Below are positions 12,541 to 23,367 of a stretch of DNA of 64,000 nt, piece by piece. The notes under the pieces are model-generated. The model did no database searches. It saw only the letters and a list, made by a program, of their open reading frames with translations, and was not told the DNA's origin. The stretch comes from Myrica gale (taxonomy: Eukaryota; Streptophyta; Magnoliopsida; Fagales; Myricaceae). Made by a program: the position numbers and the translations under genes. The stretch is taken from contig OZ005602.1 in assembly GCA_963930655.1 (NCBI GenBank), forward strand, positions 4,161,501-4,225,500. Direction: 5' to 3'. Every line of letters begins with the position of its first letter. The stretch's first letter is position 1.

Positions 12541-13757
12541 TCAATTTATAAAAGTGTTTAGCTCTTCAAGAAATTGTAGAGCCTTATGACGCACTCTTTG
12601 ATCAAGCTTAATTACTTTAAGACTTGTGTGACAGTTAAATTGTTTTCAGTTAAATAAGTTATATGCAGTTTCAATGATAAGATTTATCCAAGGATCACGG
12701 CAAAAAAGTGGTAGTTCAGGTAAAAGATTGTCGAACATGACAGATAATGTTCGGTGATTATAATTTGGGGTCGAATCTAGATCGATCAAAATAGAACAAT
12801 ATGTACGCTAAGTACTCACACTGAGGTAAAAAGGCACAAGCTCCATGTGACCTCTCGACTAAGAATACAGTCGGCAGTCCACAAAATGTTTAATTAGTGT
12901 ATAAGGTTTCGATAGGACAGAATATAGTGTTTTAATTTTAATTTATTTTTTTATCGGAAGTGAAACTCGGCACTACGGTGCTTTTGAGTTGTATTTATAA
13001 TGTGTTCACAAATGACAGAAATTAGATTTTCAGACTCTTTAGGGTAAACGCCAGTCATTTGTGGTGGGACATAAAGGGAGCATAAGTTTTTCCTAGGATA
13101 AAACAAACAAATTATTTTTTTCAACAATTACATTTTACCACTTTAAATCTATCCTTCCATAGTTCCATATTATCATTTTTGACAATTGAGCAGCTTAGTC
13201 TTAAAAATAAAAGAAGGAATTGCAAAATATCAGATATAGTCATATATACCACATGGAATGGCACGGTAATTAAGTCTTAATAAATAAATAAAAAGGCCAG
13301 AAAGAGATTATCGAAGAGGAAAATTTTCATAACTTCTGCACGGTGAGTCCTGCTAGCATCTAGATCATATTGACGTGATCCTGATCAATCTTTGATCACC
13401 ACAAAGACCTATTGGCTTTATATCTTCATTACTGTGTGGACCACGTGGGGCTTGGTCGTCCTCCCCCAATTTTTGACTCTGTTTATATAATGTCTCTATC
13501 TTATTCGAACTTTGACTAGCTAGCTCGCACCGTTTTGATTAGTATCAGTCTAGTAGGTCGCGTGCATGCATCTGTCATAACTGGCTTCCAAAAATAGATG
13601 CTTCTTTTGAAAATGACTAATGCTACTTCTCAGACTCTCAGTTTAGACAAATATTGTCCCTGATTTTTAACAAATTAACGATTAGCTTTGACTAAAAATT
13701 TATATTGAATCACATTCCTTGGATAAGATCAACGTTCATGATAAATAGAATTAGAAA
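12541..13757. other. Intergenic, promoter-like stretch near 13430
   Basis: No reading frame is supported. At 13430-13520 a CCACGTGG G-box, several TTGAC W-box cores and a TTATATAATG TATA-like string occur close together, as in plant stress promoters. No gene follows, so this may be the promoter of a lost gene or chance. Confidence 0.3.
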
Positions 13758-13997
13758 ACTCATTGAGGGCCTGCCTAGTGGTTAGGATTTACCTGTATTT
13801 GTGTGGGTTAGGCGCATAGGTCACATGTTTGATTCTTCATTGGGTGAATATCGTAACCCACTTAAGCGGGAGTCGCAAAGGCGTGAATGAGTCTGCGCTA
13901 ATTCTCAGGAGTTTACCTGTACGCTAAGTAAGTGAGTACACTCAAATGGCCTGCCACACAAGATTTTTTCTCATCATCAAAAAAAAATTAAAATTAA
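13758..13997 (+). mobile_element. tRNA-derived SINE
   Basis: The element starts just before GGGCCTGCCTAGTGGTTAGG, whose GCCTAGTGGTTA matches a pol III box A. A box B-like CATGTTTGATTC follows at about 13824. It ends in an A-rich tail. The 9-bp duplication AATTAGAAA flanks it (about 13749-13757 and 13998-14006). Size, internal promoter, A-tail and duplication together are typical of plant SINEs. Confidence 0.82.
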
Positions 13998-15634
13998 AAT
14001 TAGAAAGAACATGCAATTAAATTATTAATGATATTGCGTATGATTTGAAGTACTGAGATACTCACTCATCTATGCAAATTTTCTTACCCTTTCATGCGTG
14101 TGAATATCTATATGTTAAAGAGAGACACCGATCGTATATTAATAGTGAAAAGTAAAGGAATCAATGAAGGAATGTATTATAAAATGTACGTGAAAGAGAG
14201 ATTTTCTCGTCTCAGAAATGGCGTATACTTCCGCGTGAAGAAGAAAAGAATAAAGGGGGGCGAAATCTCTCGTGGGCTGTCATATTCAACTTCCAAGAGC
14301 AAGGCCACCTTTTGGCTTTAGCTGACCCTCGATGTTGAGGGCTTGAACACCTTATCTTTAGGCTAGGTCCCAACCTTTGTACAGACTTTTCTTGAATAAT
14401 CAATATGCAGCTAACCAGTTATCCCCCAAAAAATAAAGGCCACGCCTTTTGACTGTTATTTTGCCCTCGTGGAGAAGCGTAAGCAAGAGGTGATGGTGGG
14501 CATATAGAACAATGATCGTGAAAGCCACTTTGCAGGGACTTTTCTCGAGTGCGCGCAATATCTCAGCGTGGGCAGCGGCCGGGCGCGGATTGTATAATCC
14601 TTAAGAGCGTGCGGTGATGGAAACAGACATGTAGATCATAATGCTACTTCCACAACTTAACTGAGAGAACAGAAGTGTACTACTCTTCCTTTTGATCTTA
14701 TGATACACGCGCACTGCTGCATGCCTTTCTAATTAGAAATTCTTTGGTGAAGTATATTATATGTGGAAGGTGCATGTGATTCATGAGACAATAATCAGTG
14801 TGTGAAGTGATTTTGTCTAGCCTTGTTACAAGGACGAAGTCGAGTACTTCTGCAAATTTGATTTCATTCATAATTTAGTCCTCCCTAGCTCGCTTGGAAA
14901 TTTCCCCAACAAGCTACCATGTGTCCAACTCAAATATCTTGGTATGTGGGATTTCAATACATTATTAATGTTGTATTATCCAACATTAATCCATGATGTT
15001 TTGAAAAATGCATATCAACGGCTGAATCTCATATATATGCTCGTGGCCTTGCTGAGACATAATATTACCGCGCGTGCATACCAAGAGATGGACCTTTTTC
15101 TCTGAACATAATAATGATGATGCTAATTAAAAAACAGATCGTCGTGGCCAGGGATAAGATCATGAGGTCCAGTAATTGGTTTCTAAACTTTATCAAAATG
15201 GGAAAACATCTCGCAGCTCGCTAGCCTGATCTGCAGCTAACTTACCTTTTCTAAGTTCTAAGAATTTTATTTATTTAGGTTAATTCCGTACTAGATTTCT
15301 TTTGAATAGCTACTCAAAGTACTTCATTCAGAATTGGGTACCCTTGTCTATTACTTCAATTTCTACACTTGGCTTGTATTCAAGTGCCAATCAATTACTA
15401 TGTTGTCAGCCAATTGTTTCAGCATCATCCGTCTATGAAGACAAAGACACTGCAGATCACTTCTTTCCCAAGTATATATCTTCCACAAAGCAGGAACAAG
15501 AGCCATTTGCACTTCACATATTTCACTTTATTTTATTACCACCCCCGCAAGCAACATAGTCGGTACATCTATAAAGACCTGGTTGGGACTAGCTAGATTG
15601 AAATCTCGGAATCGTTTGCCCAGTTTTTGTTGCC
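13998..15634. other. Intergenic and upstream region of S28 peptidase
   Basis: No gene is supported. Frames at 14094-14321 and 15302-15596 show no family motif and no conserved start. The last few hundred bases are presumably the promoter of the S28 gene. A TATAAAG at 15570-15576 lies 59 bases before its ATG. Confidence 0.45.
15570..15576 (+). promoter_or_regulatory. Putative TATA box of S28 peptidase gene
   Basis: TATAAAG lies 59 bases before the ATG at 15635. That would place transcription start near 15600 and give a short leader. It is inferred from position and sequence only. Confidence 0.45.
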
Positions 15635-18600
15635 ATGAACTCTCCAATATTTATATTGCAATGGCTTCCTTTCGCCTTTCTTTTCTTCTCAAACCCTGTC
15701 ATCAGTACTACTTCAACAGCATACAATAATATTCCCAGGTTGAGTCCAATTTTCAGAGGGACAGGTCTTGAAGAGGACCCTGAAACAGTGTCTGCAGCGT
15801 CTCTCTCGGATGACTTCCAAACATTTTACTACGACCAGACGCTTGATCACTTCAATTATAGACCTGAAAGCTACACCACTTTTCAGCAAAGATATGTCGT
15901 CAATCCCAAGTATTGGGGTGGAGCAAATAGTAGTGAGCCGATTTTTGCTTATCTTGGTGCAGAGGCACCATTGGAAAATGACCTGACTTCAGTCGGATTC
16001 CTCACTGATAATGCTCCGCAGTTTAAGGCTCTCGTACTATATATAGAGGTATTTTAAAAATTACCATATGTTTTGATTCTGAAACTTTGATTTTAGGCAG
16101 TTTATATTTATTGTTCCCACTGTTACATTAAGCAAGGACTGTAGCTAGTTGATTCCTTACAGATACGTCATAAATATTTCAAACTTTTCGTTATTTTGAA
16201 CGTTAACCATGTTGAAAGTTAAACTTGATTTGGGCCCAAAATGTGCTCCCAACTTAATCTTGGCCCAATGGAGAATGAAGATCTTCTAGAGAGTTCCACA
16301 AATCTCTAGTAGAAAGGAAGAAAAATCATCTTTCTAGAAAGTTCTATAGTGCTCTAGATAAAGGAAAAGTAAGAAGTTCTCTAGAGAGTTCTATAAATCT
16401 CTAGAATATGGGAGATCAAATAATTTTCTAGAAATATCTAGAAATAAGTAGAAGTACTTTTGTGTAGAAAATGCTACAAAAATATCTAGGAAGTATCTAG
16501 AGTCTCTCTAGAAAGTGCTATAGAAATATCTAGATATTTTAGATGAAATGTGTGGCTAAGATTGAATGTGTAAGCCTATATAAAGGGATGTAGCCCCACC
16601 ATTTTGTAGAAGTTCAAGTGAAGTTAAGAAAGTTCAAGACAAGCCAAGTAAAGCCAAGTTTGAGAAATTGAAGAGTGTTCTTCCATGTCCCTCCTCATTA
16701 TCTCTTCCACATAAATTTGCTCTACTTAAAAGTCTTACTCCCTTTGTGCTGTAAACTCCTCTTCCATCAAACCAGAGCTGACGAATTCGGAAACCATTAT
16801 ATGATAATCTTTTTTCTTTTCCATCAGCATCGGTATTATGGGAAGTCAATACCATTTGGATCAAGGGAAGAAGCGCTTAGAAATGCAAGCACTCGCGGGT
16901 ACTTCAACTCAGCCCAAGCTATTGCAGATTATGCAGCAATCATCATACATGTAAAGGAAGAATTAAATGCAAAATACTCTCCAGTAATTGTCATTGGAGG
17001 TTCATATGGAGGAAGTAGGTGGCCAAAATTGCTTAATTTTCTTTTGTTTTCCCAAATCCAGCCGTGTAATTTTTAACCTCTATTCATTTGTACAGTGCTA
17101 GCTGCTTGGTTTAGGCTAAAATACCCTCATGTTGCACTTGGCGCTTTGGCCTCATCAGCTCCAATCCTCTACTTCGATGACATCACCCCACAAGATGGAT
17201 ACTATTCTATTGTCACCAAGAATTTTCTAGTAAACAATTCGAGTTTTTGTTTTTTTGGCTTTATTTCCTTTTCCTTTTCATTTAATTAACGCATGGAATA
17301 TTATGTCCTCTGATTAACGGTGCAGGAAGCTAGCCAGACTTGCTACCAAACTATAAAGAAGTCGTGGTCTAAGATCGATCAAGTTGCAGCTCAGCCTAAT
17401 GGTCTTTCGATCCTTAGCCAGCAATTCAACACTTGCAAGTGCGTAAGAATTACAATCTAATATATCAGTGAAAATAGCAATATTTTAGCAAAGATTTTGG
17501 GATGATGAACACTCTTAATTATAGATATTACTTCTATTTCAGACCCCTAAGCAAATCTTCCCAGCTCAAGGATTTTTTGCAGAGTATGTATGCCACTGCA
17601 GCCCAGTATAACATTAATCCTCCAAAGCATCCGCGGGTTACCACTGTCTGCGGTGGCATTGATGGAGCTCCTAGTCCTGAAACTGATATTCTTGGCAAAA
17701 TATTTGCTGGTGTTGTCGCTTATCTTGGGGAAAAACCATGCTACGTGAATGGACCCAGAAACATATCTGAAACAACAGACGGATGGAGATGGCAGGCAAG
17801 TCTTATAATTGGCCACACATTTTAAACAATTACCATTGCTTTTTGCTTCAAATATTGTTTAGAAAATGCTTTCATGAGTTTACCTATAGCTAGTGTTCTA
17901 AATATTTAAGCATTTTTCAAGATTAAAAAAATATCATTTTTTGGAATTAATATGAACCATAAATCTATCTATTTATAAAGATCTGTCTATTTTGAAGGGA
18001 TAATTAAACTTACTTGGCATCCTTCAATTATTGTAGTCCTGATACTTTGCCCCACAAACTACCGCTTTTATCATATATTACGTGCCCATAAACATCTGAT
18101 TTTAACACATTTTACAACCTCCATCAAAATTTTAAGTGATCAATTTTACCCCCAATTTCTTTCAGTGATATTTTATGTGTGGTATAATCGTTATTTCAGA
18201 GGTCAATTAACAATCACTTGTGGTCCTAAATGGAGAAAATTCTAACAAATAATGCAAAGGTTAAATATTTCAAAACTCTTTTCACAGAAGATGACTGGTG
18301 ATCTGTGTATTTAGACTTGTAGTGATCTGGCGATACCCATTGGAATAACGAGCAATCAGAGTATGTTCCAGCCCGACCCTTTTAGCCTTAGCAGCTTCGT
18401 TGAGCAGTGTAGGAGCCAGTATGGTGTCCCGCCTCGCCCTCATTGGGTTACTACTTTTTTTTTTTTTCTAGGCCATTGGGTTACTACTTACTATGGAGGC
18501 CATGTACGTATTTTTTTTTCATCTGTCTGCAAACAGTTTAATTTGATCGGAGAACACGATGATATTTTCTGAAACTTATTAATTAATTGTGGCGAATTGC

Positions 18601-19436
18601 AGGATATAAAATTGATTCTCCACAGGTTTGGAAGCAACATTATATTCTCCAATGGGATCAAAGATCCCTACAGTAGCGGCGGGTAACCAGACAAACGATT
18701 ATTCCCTGAGAAAAACAAATTCTTTCTAGTTTCTTGACCAAGTTTAACGGCTAGCTTTCTACTTCTGATTCCAGGGTGCTTGCCAACATATCCGATAGTA
18801 TTGTTGCAGTCCCTACTGTCAACGGTAGGTGCTCAACTCTTTAGAAGGGCATTAGATGTGTTAAGAGAACAACACAAAAACAAAAGAAGAAATATTATAT
18901 ATGCATCTGAAACTCAAGTTATACATCTGAGTTTTCCTTAATTTGCTGATGCATGTCATTCTTTAAACTACCGTTAGAATATTTCTCAAGGAAGTCGTCT
19001 CTCGACAATCAAATCCAAAAACAACTGATGCTCTGTTTTCGTAAAAAGGATTGTGTAGTTTTTACATTGCCGGCAACAACTTATTTATAAACAAATCACA
19101 CCATTTTATGAAACAACACCTTACCTTAAGAAGTAATAACCTCCATTTTATGTCAACTGGGGTGATCCGTTATGGCATTGATCACCCCATAGCACCGGTC
19201 CTGTGCCAAATGAAGCCATGTAATGCATGAGTTCCGTTCCATGGGTTTCAACATAAACTTCATTTGAGAAAGTTCTAGCTCGTTTCTGCATGCAGGATCT
19301 CATTGCTTGGATATACTTCACGCGAACAAGACTGGATTCAGATTGGTTGGTCATGCAGCGACAAGTTGAGGTTAACATCATCAAAGGATGGATCAGCCAG
19401 TACTATACAGATCTTCACGCTTTCAAGCTGCATTAG
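15635..19436 (+). CDS. Family S28 serine carboxypeptidase (Pro-X type)
   Basis: S28 enzymes remove residues after proline, in vacuole or lysosome or the secretory route. Exons: 15635-16048, 16828-17014, 17096-17229, 17326-17438, 17543-17795, 18315-18503, 18603-18682, 18775-18824, 19296 onward. All junctions keep frame. Intron 5 appears to use a GC-AG pair (CAG|GCAAGT). The N-terminus is a hydrophobic signal peptide (residues 1 to about 24). The catalytic triad is visible: Ser197 in GGSYGG, Asp451 in NGIKDP and His476 in GSHCLD. HRYYGKS and [11 protein letters not shown] are family signatures. Three oddities: a solo LTR in intron 1, a 33-bp in-frame insertion in exon 6, and one extra G at 19334-19335. 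That G ends the frame at TGA 19367-19369 (497 residues). The other frame carries the conserved tail to TAG 19434-19436. So either a recent frameshift allele losing the last 35 or so residues, or a sequence error. Confidence 0.9.
16210..16769 (+). mobile_element. Solo LTR in S28 gene intron 1
   Basis: The 560-bp LTR begins TGTTGAAAGTTAAACTTG and ends CTTCCATCA. It is flanked by an exact 5-bp duplication, AACCA (16205-16209 and 16770-16774). A TATATAAAGGG promoter motif at about 16576 reads in the same direction as the host gene. The body is rich in TCTAGA-type repeats. No internal domain remains, so it is a recombination product. It makes up most of the 779-bp intron. Confidence 0.88.
18441..18488. 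repeat. 15-bp duplication around T tract in exon 6
   Basis: CATTGGGTTACTACT occurs at 18441-18455 and again at 18474-18488, separated by a 13-T run and CTAGGC. The net gain is 33 bases, so frame is kept and 11 residues (including FFFFLG) are added within [11 protein letters not shown]. On the minus strand this reads as duplication, short sequence, poly-A, duplication, as left by a severely truncated LINE or SINE insertion. Confidence 0.9.
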
Positions 19437-19899
19437 AATTTAGATCGAAGTCTCGCACAAGTGGTGTTAGGGTCTGTAAACTAACTCTTTTTAAGTGTTT
19501 TTTTTTTTTAATAAAGTCTCTCACACCGTTTTGCGAGGACTCGATCAGATTTCGGTCTTTGGTCACTAGTATTGTTGGTTGTAGGCTTTTGGTTGTTGGG
19601 CCCATGTGGCGCCCGATTAGTTTGTTTGTGCCTTTTGGGCCTTTGTCTGTTAGTGAAATGGTCTGTCTACCCTTTCTGTCTTGTAGCCGGCACAATTGTG
19701 GCCTGTCTATTTTGTGTGCCTATGTATAACACGATATATAATTAAAAAAAATAAAAATATTTAATTATTAAAATATTCAGCCCCTCTTGATACAATTTCC
19801 TGGCACTGCCATTGATTGTGGTTGGGCCTGACTCATATTCCCGTGAGGTCACAGGACATGTGAAGGAGGAGGTACTTGGGTACGTAGCGAGCTATCTAA
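19437..19899. other. 3' flank of S28 peptidase gene
   Basis: This presumably includes the 3' untranslated region. No gene is seen. It contains a T-run near 19500 and GT-rich sequence, and ends with TAA at 19897-19899, the left duplication of a MITE. Confidence 0.45.
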
Positions 19900-20078
19900 G
19901 GTAATATTTGTGTTGTAAAATTTTTAGTATTGAGTTTAGTGTTGGTATTGAGTTTAGTGAAAAAGTGAAGAGATAGGTAATTTTTTATATTTTTTGATAG
20001 GGGACAGAGAGATTATATTGTAGTATTTTATTGGGAGTTGGTGAAATATTTTGTGAAATTTTTACCGCAAACGCAACC
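19900..20078. mobile_element. Short GTTTGT-type MITE with TAA duplication
   Basis: The left end is GGTAATATTTGTGTTG. The right end read inward is GGTTGCGTTTGCGG. TAA flanks both sides. The trinucleotide duplication and small AT-rich body suggest a PIF/Harbinger (Tourist-like) MITE, though superfamily assignment from this alone is tentative. Confidence 0.68.
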
Positions 20079-21090
20079 TAAAAGGGGATGGAGGCGCTTA
20101 CATTATATCAAAATAAGTGAAAACAAGATTGTAGAAGAGCAAGAGATAGAGAGAGAGACAGAAGCAAGGTGAAACTGATTTAATGTGGTTCGATCTAGCA
20201 AGCTATATCTAACATCGAGAAAACTCAGGAGGGCTACATGATTTCTCTTATTCAATATGATTATGAATAATGTTTACAATAAGTTAGGGAATGTGTATTT
20301 ATTCAAGAATGAATGAGACAAATCTCTACAAATTAGCACCTTTAATTTGTGGCTTGATCAAAGGACTCAATCAAGGCTCCTTGATTGAGGGTCAATATTA
20401 CTAAATATTCTAACACATTAGACCCTAATGAGGTAAGGATCATGCTATGGCTTAGATCAAATTCCAAACTACTAAAATTCATTAGTGTGCACCCTCCCAT
20501 TAAAATTTGTGGCTAAAATGTGCAAGAAATAGGCCCGTGGCACAATTTTAACTGATGAATATATCAGTCTTAACATAGGTGCAGTTTTGAAATTAGATGG
20601 CTTAATGTGAAGATCTTTGTAGTTTCAAGTTTGGACACCGAAAATAACATTTGCCGCTTAGTTTGGGGGTGCAACGATGAAGAGTTTGATTTGTATATCA
20701 TATTTAAACTAACCACATTTTTTTTGTACAACATGCATCAAAATAGTTGATTTGACATGATAAAATCGTCTCTTCATTAATATATTAACCTTTGGTAGAA
20801 TTCAAAAGGTAAAAATAAATGAAAATAAAAAAAATAAAAACTGTTTTACAATTCTAGGACAGCCAAAAGGCATTTTTTTAACATAAAGTCACTTAGATGA
20901 AAACTAACATCCTTAATTTCAAATATAATAATTTATAGACACGTTACTTATTAAAGAGAAAATAATAAAGAACATCATTGGCTAAATTATCTGTATTCCA
21001 AGGGTCTCTAGTAGTGGATTTTGCTATTGACTACTTCTTTAAATTAAACTCCCAAGATAAGAAAGTTTTAATAGTATCGGCAGAGTTGTG
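20079..21090. other. Intergenic, possible decayed LTR
   Basis: No gene is seen. At 20100-20560 there is LTR-like sequence in reverse orientation, including TTTAATGTGGTTCGATC, but ends and duplication were not found. The last few hundred bases lie upstream of the cysteine-rich gene and have no clear promoter element. Confidence 0.35.
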
Positions 21091-21525
21091 ATGGCTAGGG
21101 AATATAGTTGCAAAATTATGGTGGTGCTGGTTATAATGCTCATTCTTATTGAAGCACAAGCTCATGACCCAACTTCCCCAACAAAAGTAGAACCGACCAG
21201 GTCGAAACGAGAGGACAACGAGACTACTTGGTCCAATGAATTAATTGATAATATTCATGAGAGCCTCATTTCTAGTTGTCTTGGAGGATACATTAGACAG
21301 TGTCGACAAAGATGGTTGCTCCACAAGTTTCACTATGCTAACTGTATCTCAGAAAGTTTTATGGAGTGTATGCTAATTCACAATGAGAACTTCAAAGACC
21401 CAATGGTCCTAGACGTTGATTGGTGCTTCCACGATTGCCTATTGAGAAATAGATTTCCAAATACCCATAAATTTCCCTTTTGTTTGCTAGAATGTTATGA
21501 AAAGCATATCAAACAACACTCGTAA
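21091..21525 (+). CDS. Secreted cysteine-rich protein, unknown family
   Basis: A single-exon frame of 144 residues from ATG at 21091; the in-frame GTG just before it is unlikely to be used. Residues 8-24 form a hydrophobic signal peptide ending AQA, followed by a charged Thr/Ser/Lys linker to about residue 48. The mature part has eight cysteines at 63, 71, 85, 93, 112, 116, 131 and 135. Spacing is CX7C-X13-CX7C-X18-CX3C-X14-CX3C, two successive paired-cysteine modules. The last CX3C-Xn-CX3C pair looks like the helical hairpin layout of alpha-hairpinin-type peptides, but no family was recognised with confidence. Eight cysteines and secretion suggest a disulfide-stabilised extracellular peptide, possibly for defence or reproduction. 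This function is inference only. No introns are evident and the frame is intact. Confidence 0.7.
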   Translation: MAREYSCKIMVVLVIMLILIEAQAHDPTSPTKVEPTRSKREDNETTWSNELIDNIHESLISSCLGGYIRQCRQRWLLHKFHYANCISESFMECMLIHNENFKDPMVLDVDWCFHDCLLRNRFPNTHKFPFCLLECYEKHIKQHS

Positions 21526-23367
21526 GATGTCGTTTACAAGTGAAATCCATGATATTCTCTGATCTTGGATTTGGTAAGAGTTTCTAATTACACTATCTCT
21601 TTAATCTATATATATAGAACTCTCCAAGAAAAATACCAATAATCACTGTACAGGGGTGATCAAAATTACTGTCGAAACTGGAATTCCAGCTCCAATTCTA
21701 GTATTCTACTTTGGTAGGCTCATTTTGCTTAGAATTGGTGTTGGTACTAGTACCCAATTTTGAAGTAAAGTGGGAACCAGACGTACTCACTCCATCTCTC
21801 ATCTCTCTTAGCCTTCACTTAGGCTGCGTTTGTATTATAAAATTTTACATTCTCTAAAATTTTAACACAATAAAATATTACAATATAATCTCTCTCTTCC
21901 ATCAAATCATTACTTTTCACTACAAAAAATATAAAAAATTATCTCTCTCTTCAGTTTTTCACTAAACTCAATACCTAAAATTTTAACAACACTAAAATTT
22001 TACAAAACAAACACACCTTCACTCTGACTCTGATCAGCTCTCCTCTCTCGCTCTTAGCCTCCTCTCCAATCTTTGGTGGTCGTGGCACCGTGGACAATGG
22101 CTGAACCCAAGACGCACAACTATCTCTTCCTTGTCAGACCTCAACCACGAATCTCCATCTCCATCTCTCATTCTCATCCTATTTCTTTCGATTTATTATT
22201 GTTTTATTCTATTTATTACTTTGATTCACAATTTTACTTACATTTTTTAATTTTCTGTTCTGTAAAGGTTTTCGAATAGGGCCTGAATTTTGTGAATTTT
22301 ACTAATATCGTTTAATACTATAGTGAATCCAATATCTTTATGATTGATTTGGGTTGAGAATATGAAGTTTTTGTGATTGATTTGGTCCTTCAGATTTTAC
22401 ATTTTGTTGTTTTTCGCTTAGATTGTTCATTACCGACATTCCGGCATCTAGTTCTGAAATTCTAGTAATTATTTTTCATAATGTCTAGTTCTGAAGTTAT
22501 GTGGGTCTATATTGGATGTTAAAAAAAAAAGAGGTGTAAGAAAAGAGTATGTAATGAACAAAGCATAAAGTATTGTGCTTTATATTTTATTACCAGTTTT
22601 TTTTTTGTTTCAAAATACTCCTGTTTTAATTTGTGTTTTATGTATGTAATTAATAATTAATATGCGTCAGGGATTGAGAATTAGATCGAATGGTACTAAT
22701 TATGAATCATATATATCATAGCTATATATAAATCATATACAACAGGACAAACAAAATTCCAACGAAGCGCTATTTATATTATTGTGGCGTTTGTTTATCA
22801 AAATTTTGAAGAATATTCTCAAAATTTTAAGAATTTTTAATTATTTAAATTTATTGGGGTTTGTGTAGATATTAAAAAAATTTGGGCCAATAATGATTTA
22901 TAATGATTGGATGATTGTTTTGTTTGAGATTTGTGTAAAGAAGAGGAAGAAATTTTTTGAATATTTTAGTAGATGATAAAATTAAAAAATCAATTTAGTT
23001 TGTTTTAAATTTGAACAGTAATTTTCTCTGTTATTTTATCACATTATTTTATTTTATTTTTGAATAAAATCATCAATTTTAGATTCAAAAATAACTTTCC
23101 AATTAAACTAACAAAATTTATTATTTGGAGCCAAAAGCCAGCAACTGGCCCACTTTTTACATAAACTTTAAGCCCATTTTGTTTTGAATCAGAAATACTG
23201 AACCTCTATGTTCTATAGGTTAGAGGCCCAAACTGTCAAGCTGGCCTCGAGCCAGGCCTTACGAATCGAGCTTGCAGAGAAGATCGCAGTGGGTTAGGCT
23301 GTTCGTGTTTCGTCCCAGGGTTCCTCCAGAGAGGGAGAGAGAGAGAAGCAAAAACCAGATAGGAGAG
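21526..23367. other. Intergenic with MITE debris
   Basis: CAGGGGTGATCAAAATT at about 21652 looks like one end of a hAT element whose other end was not found. A GTTTGT-type MITE lies at 21822-22017, and another single GGCGTTTGTTTATC end lies near 22786. A frame at 22073-22279 has no recognisable content. The last 50 bases before 23368 are GA-rich and are probably the ATP10 leader. Confidence 0.45.
21822..22017. mobile_element. Short GTTTGT-type MITE
   Basis: The left end is GGCTGCGTTTGTATTAT, preceded by TTA at 21819-21821. The right end is AACAAACACACC, followed by TTC. The inverted ends match the other MITEs of this group in the window; the flanking trinucleotide differs at one base. Confidence 0.65.

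Noticed and set aside
18441..18473. Reading the T-tract insert in the S28 exon as a tiny intron
   Set aside because: It would be about 33 bases with no GT donor, below workable plant intron length. The 15-bp direct duplication explains it better.
19148..19384. Minus-strand frame over S28 exon 9
   Set aside because: Antisense shadow of the peptidase last exon and intron, with no independent motif.
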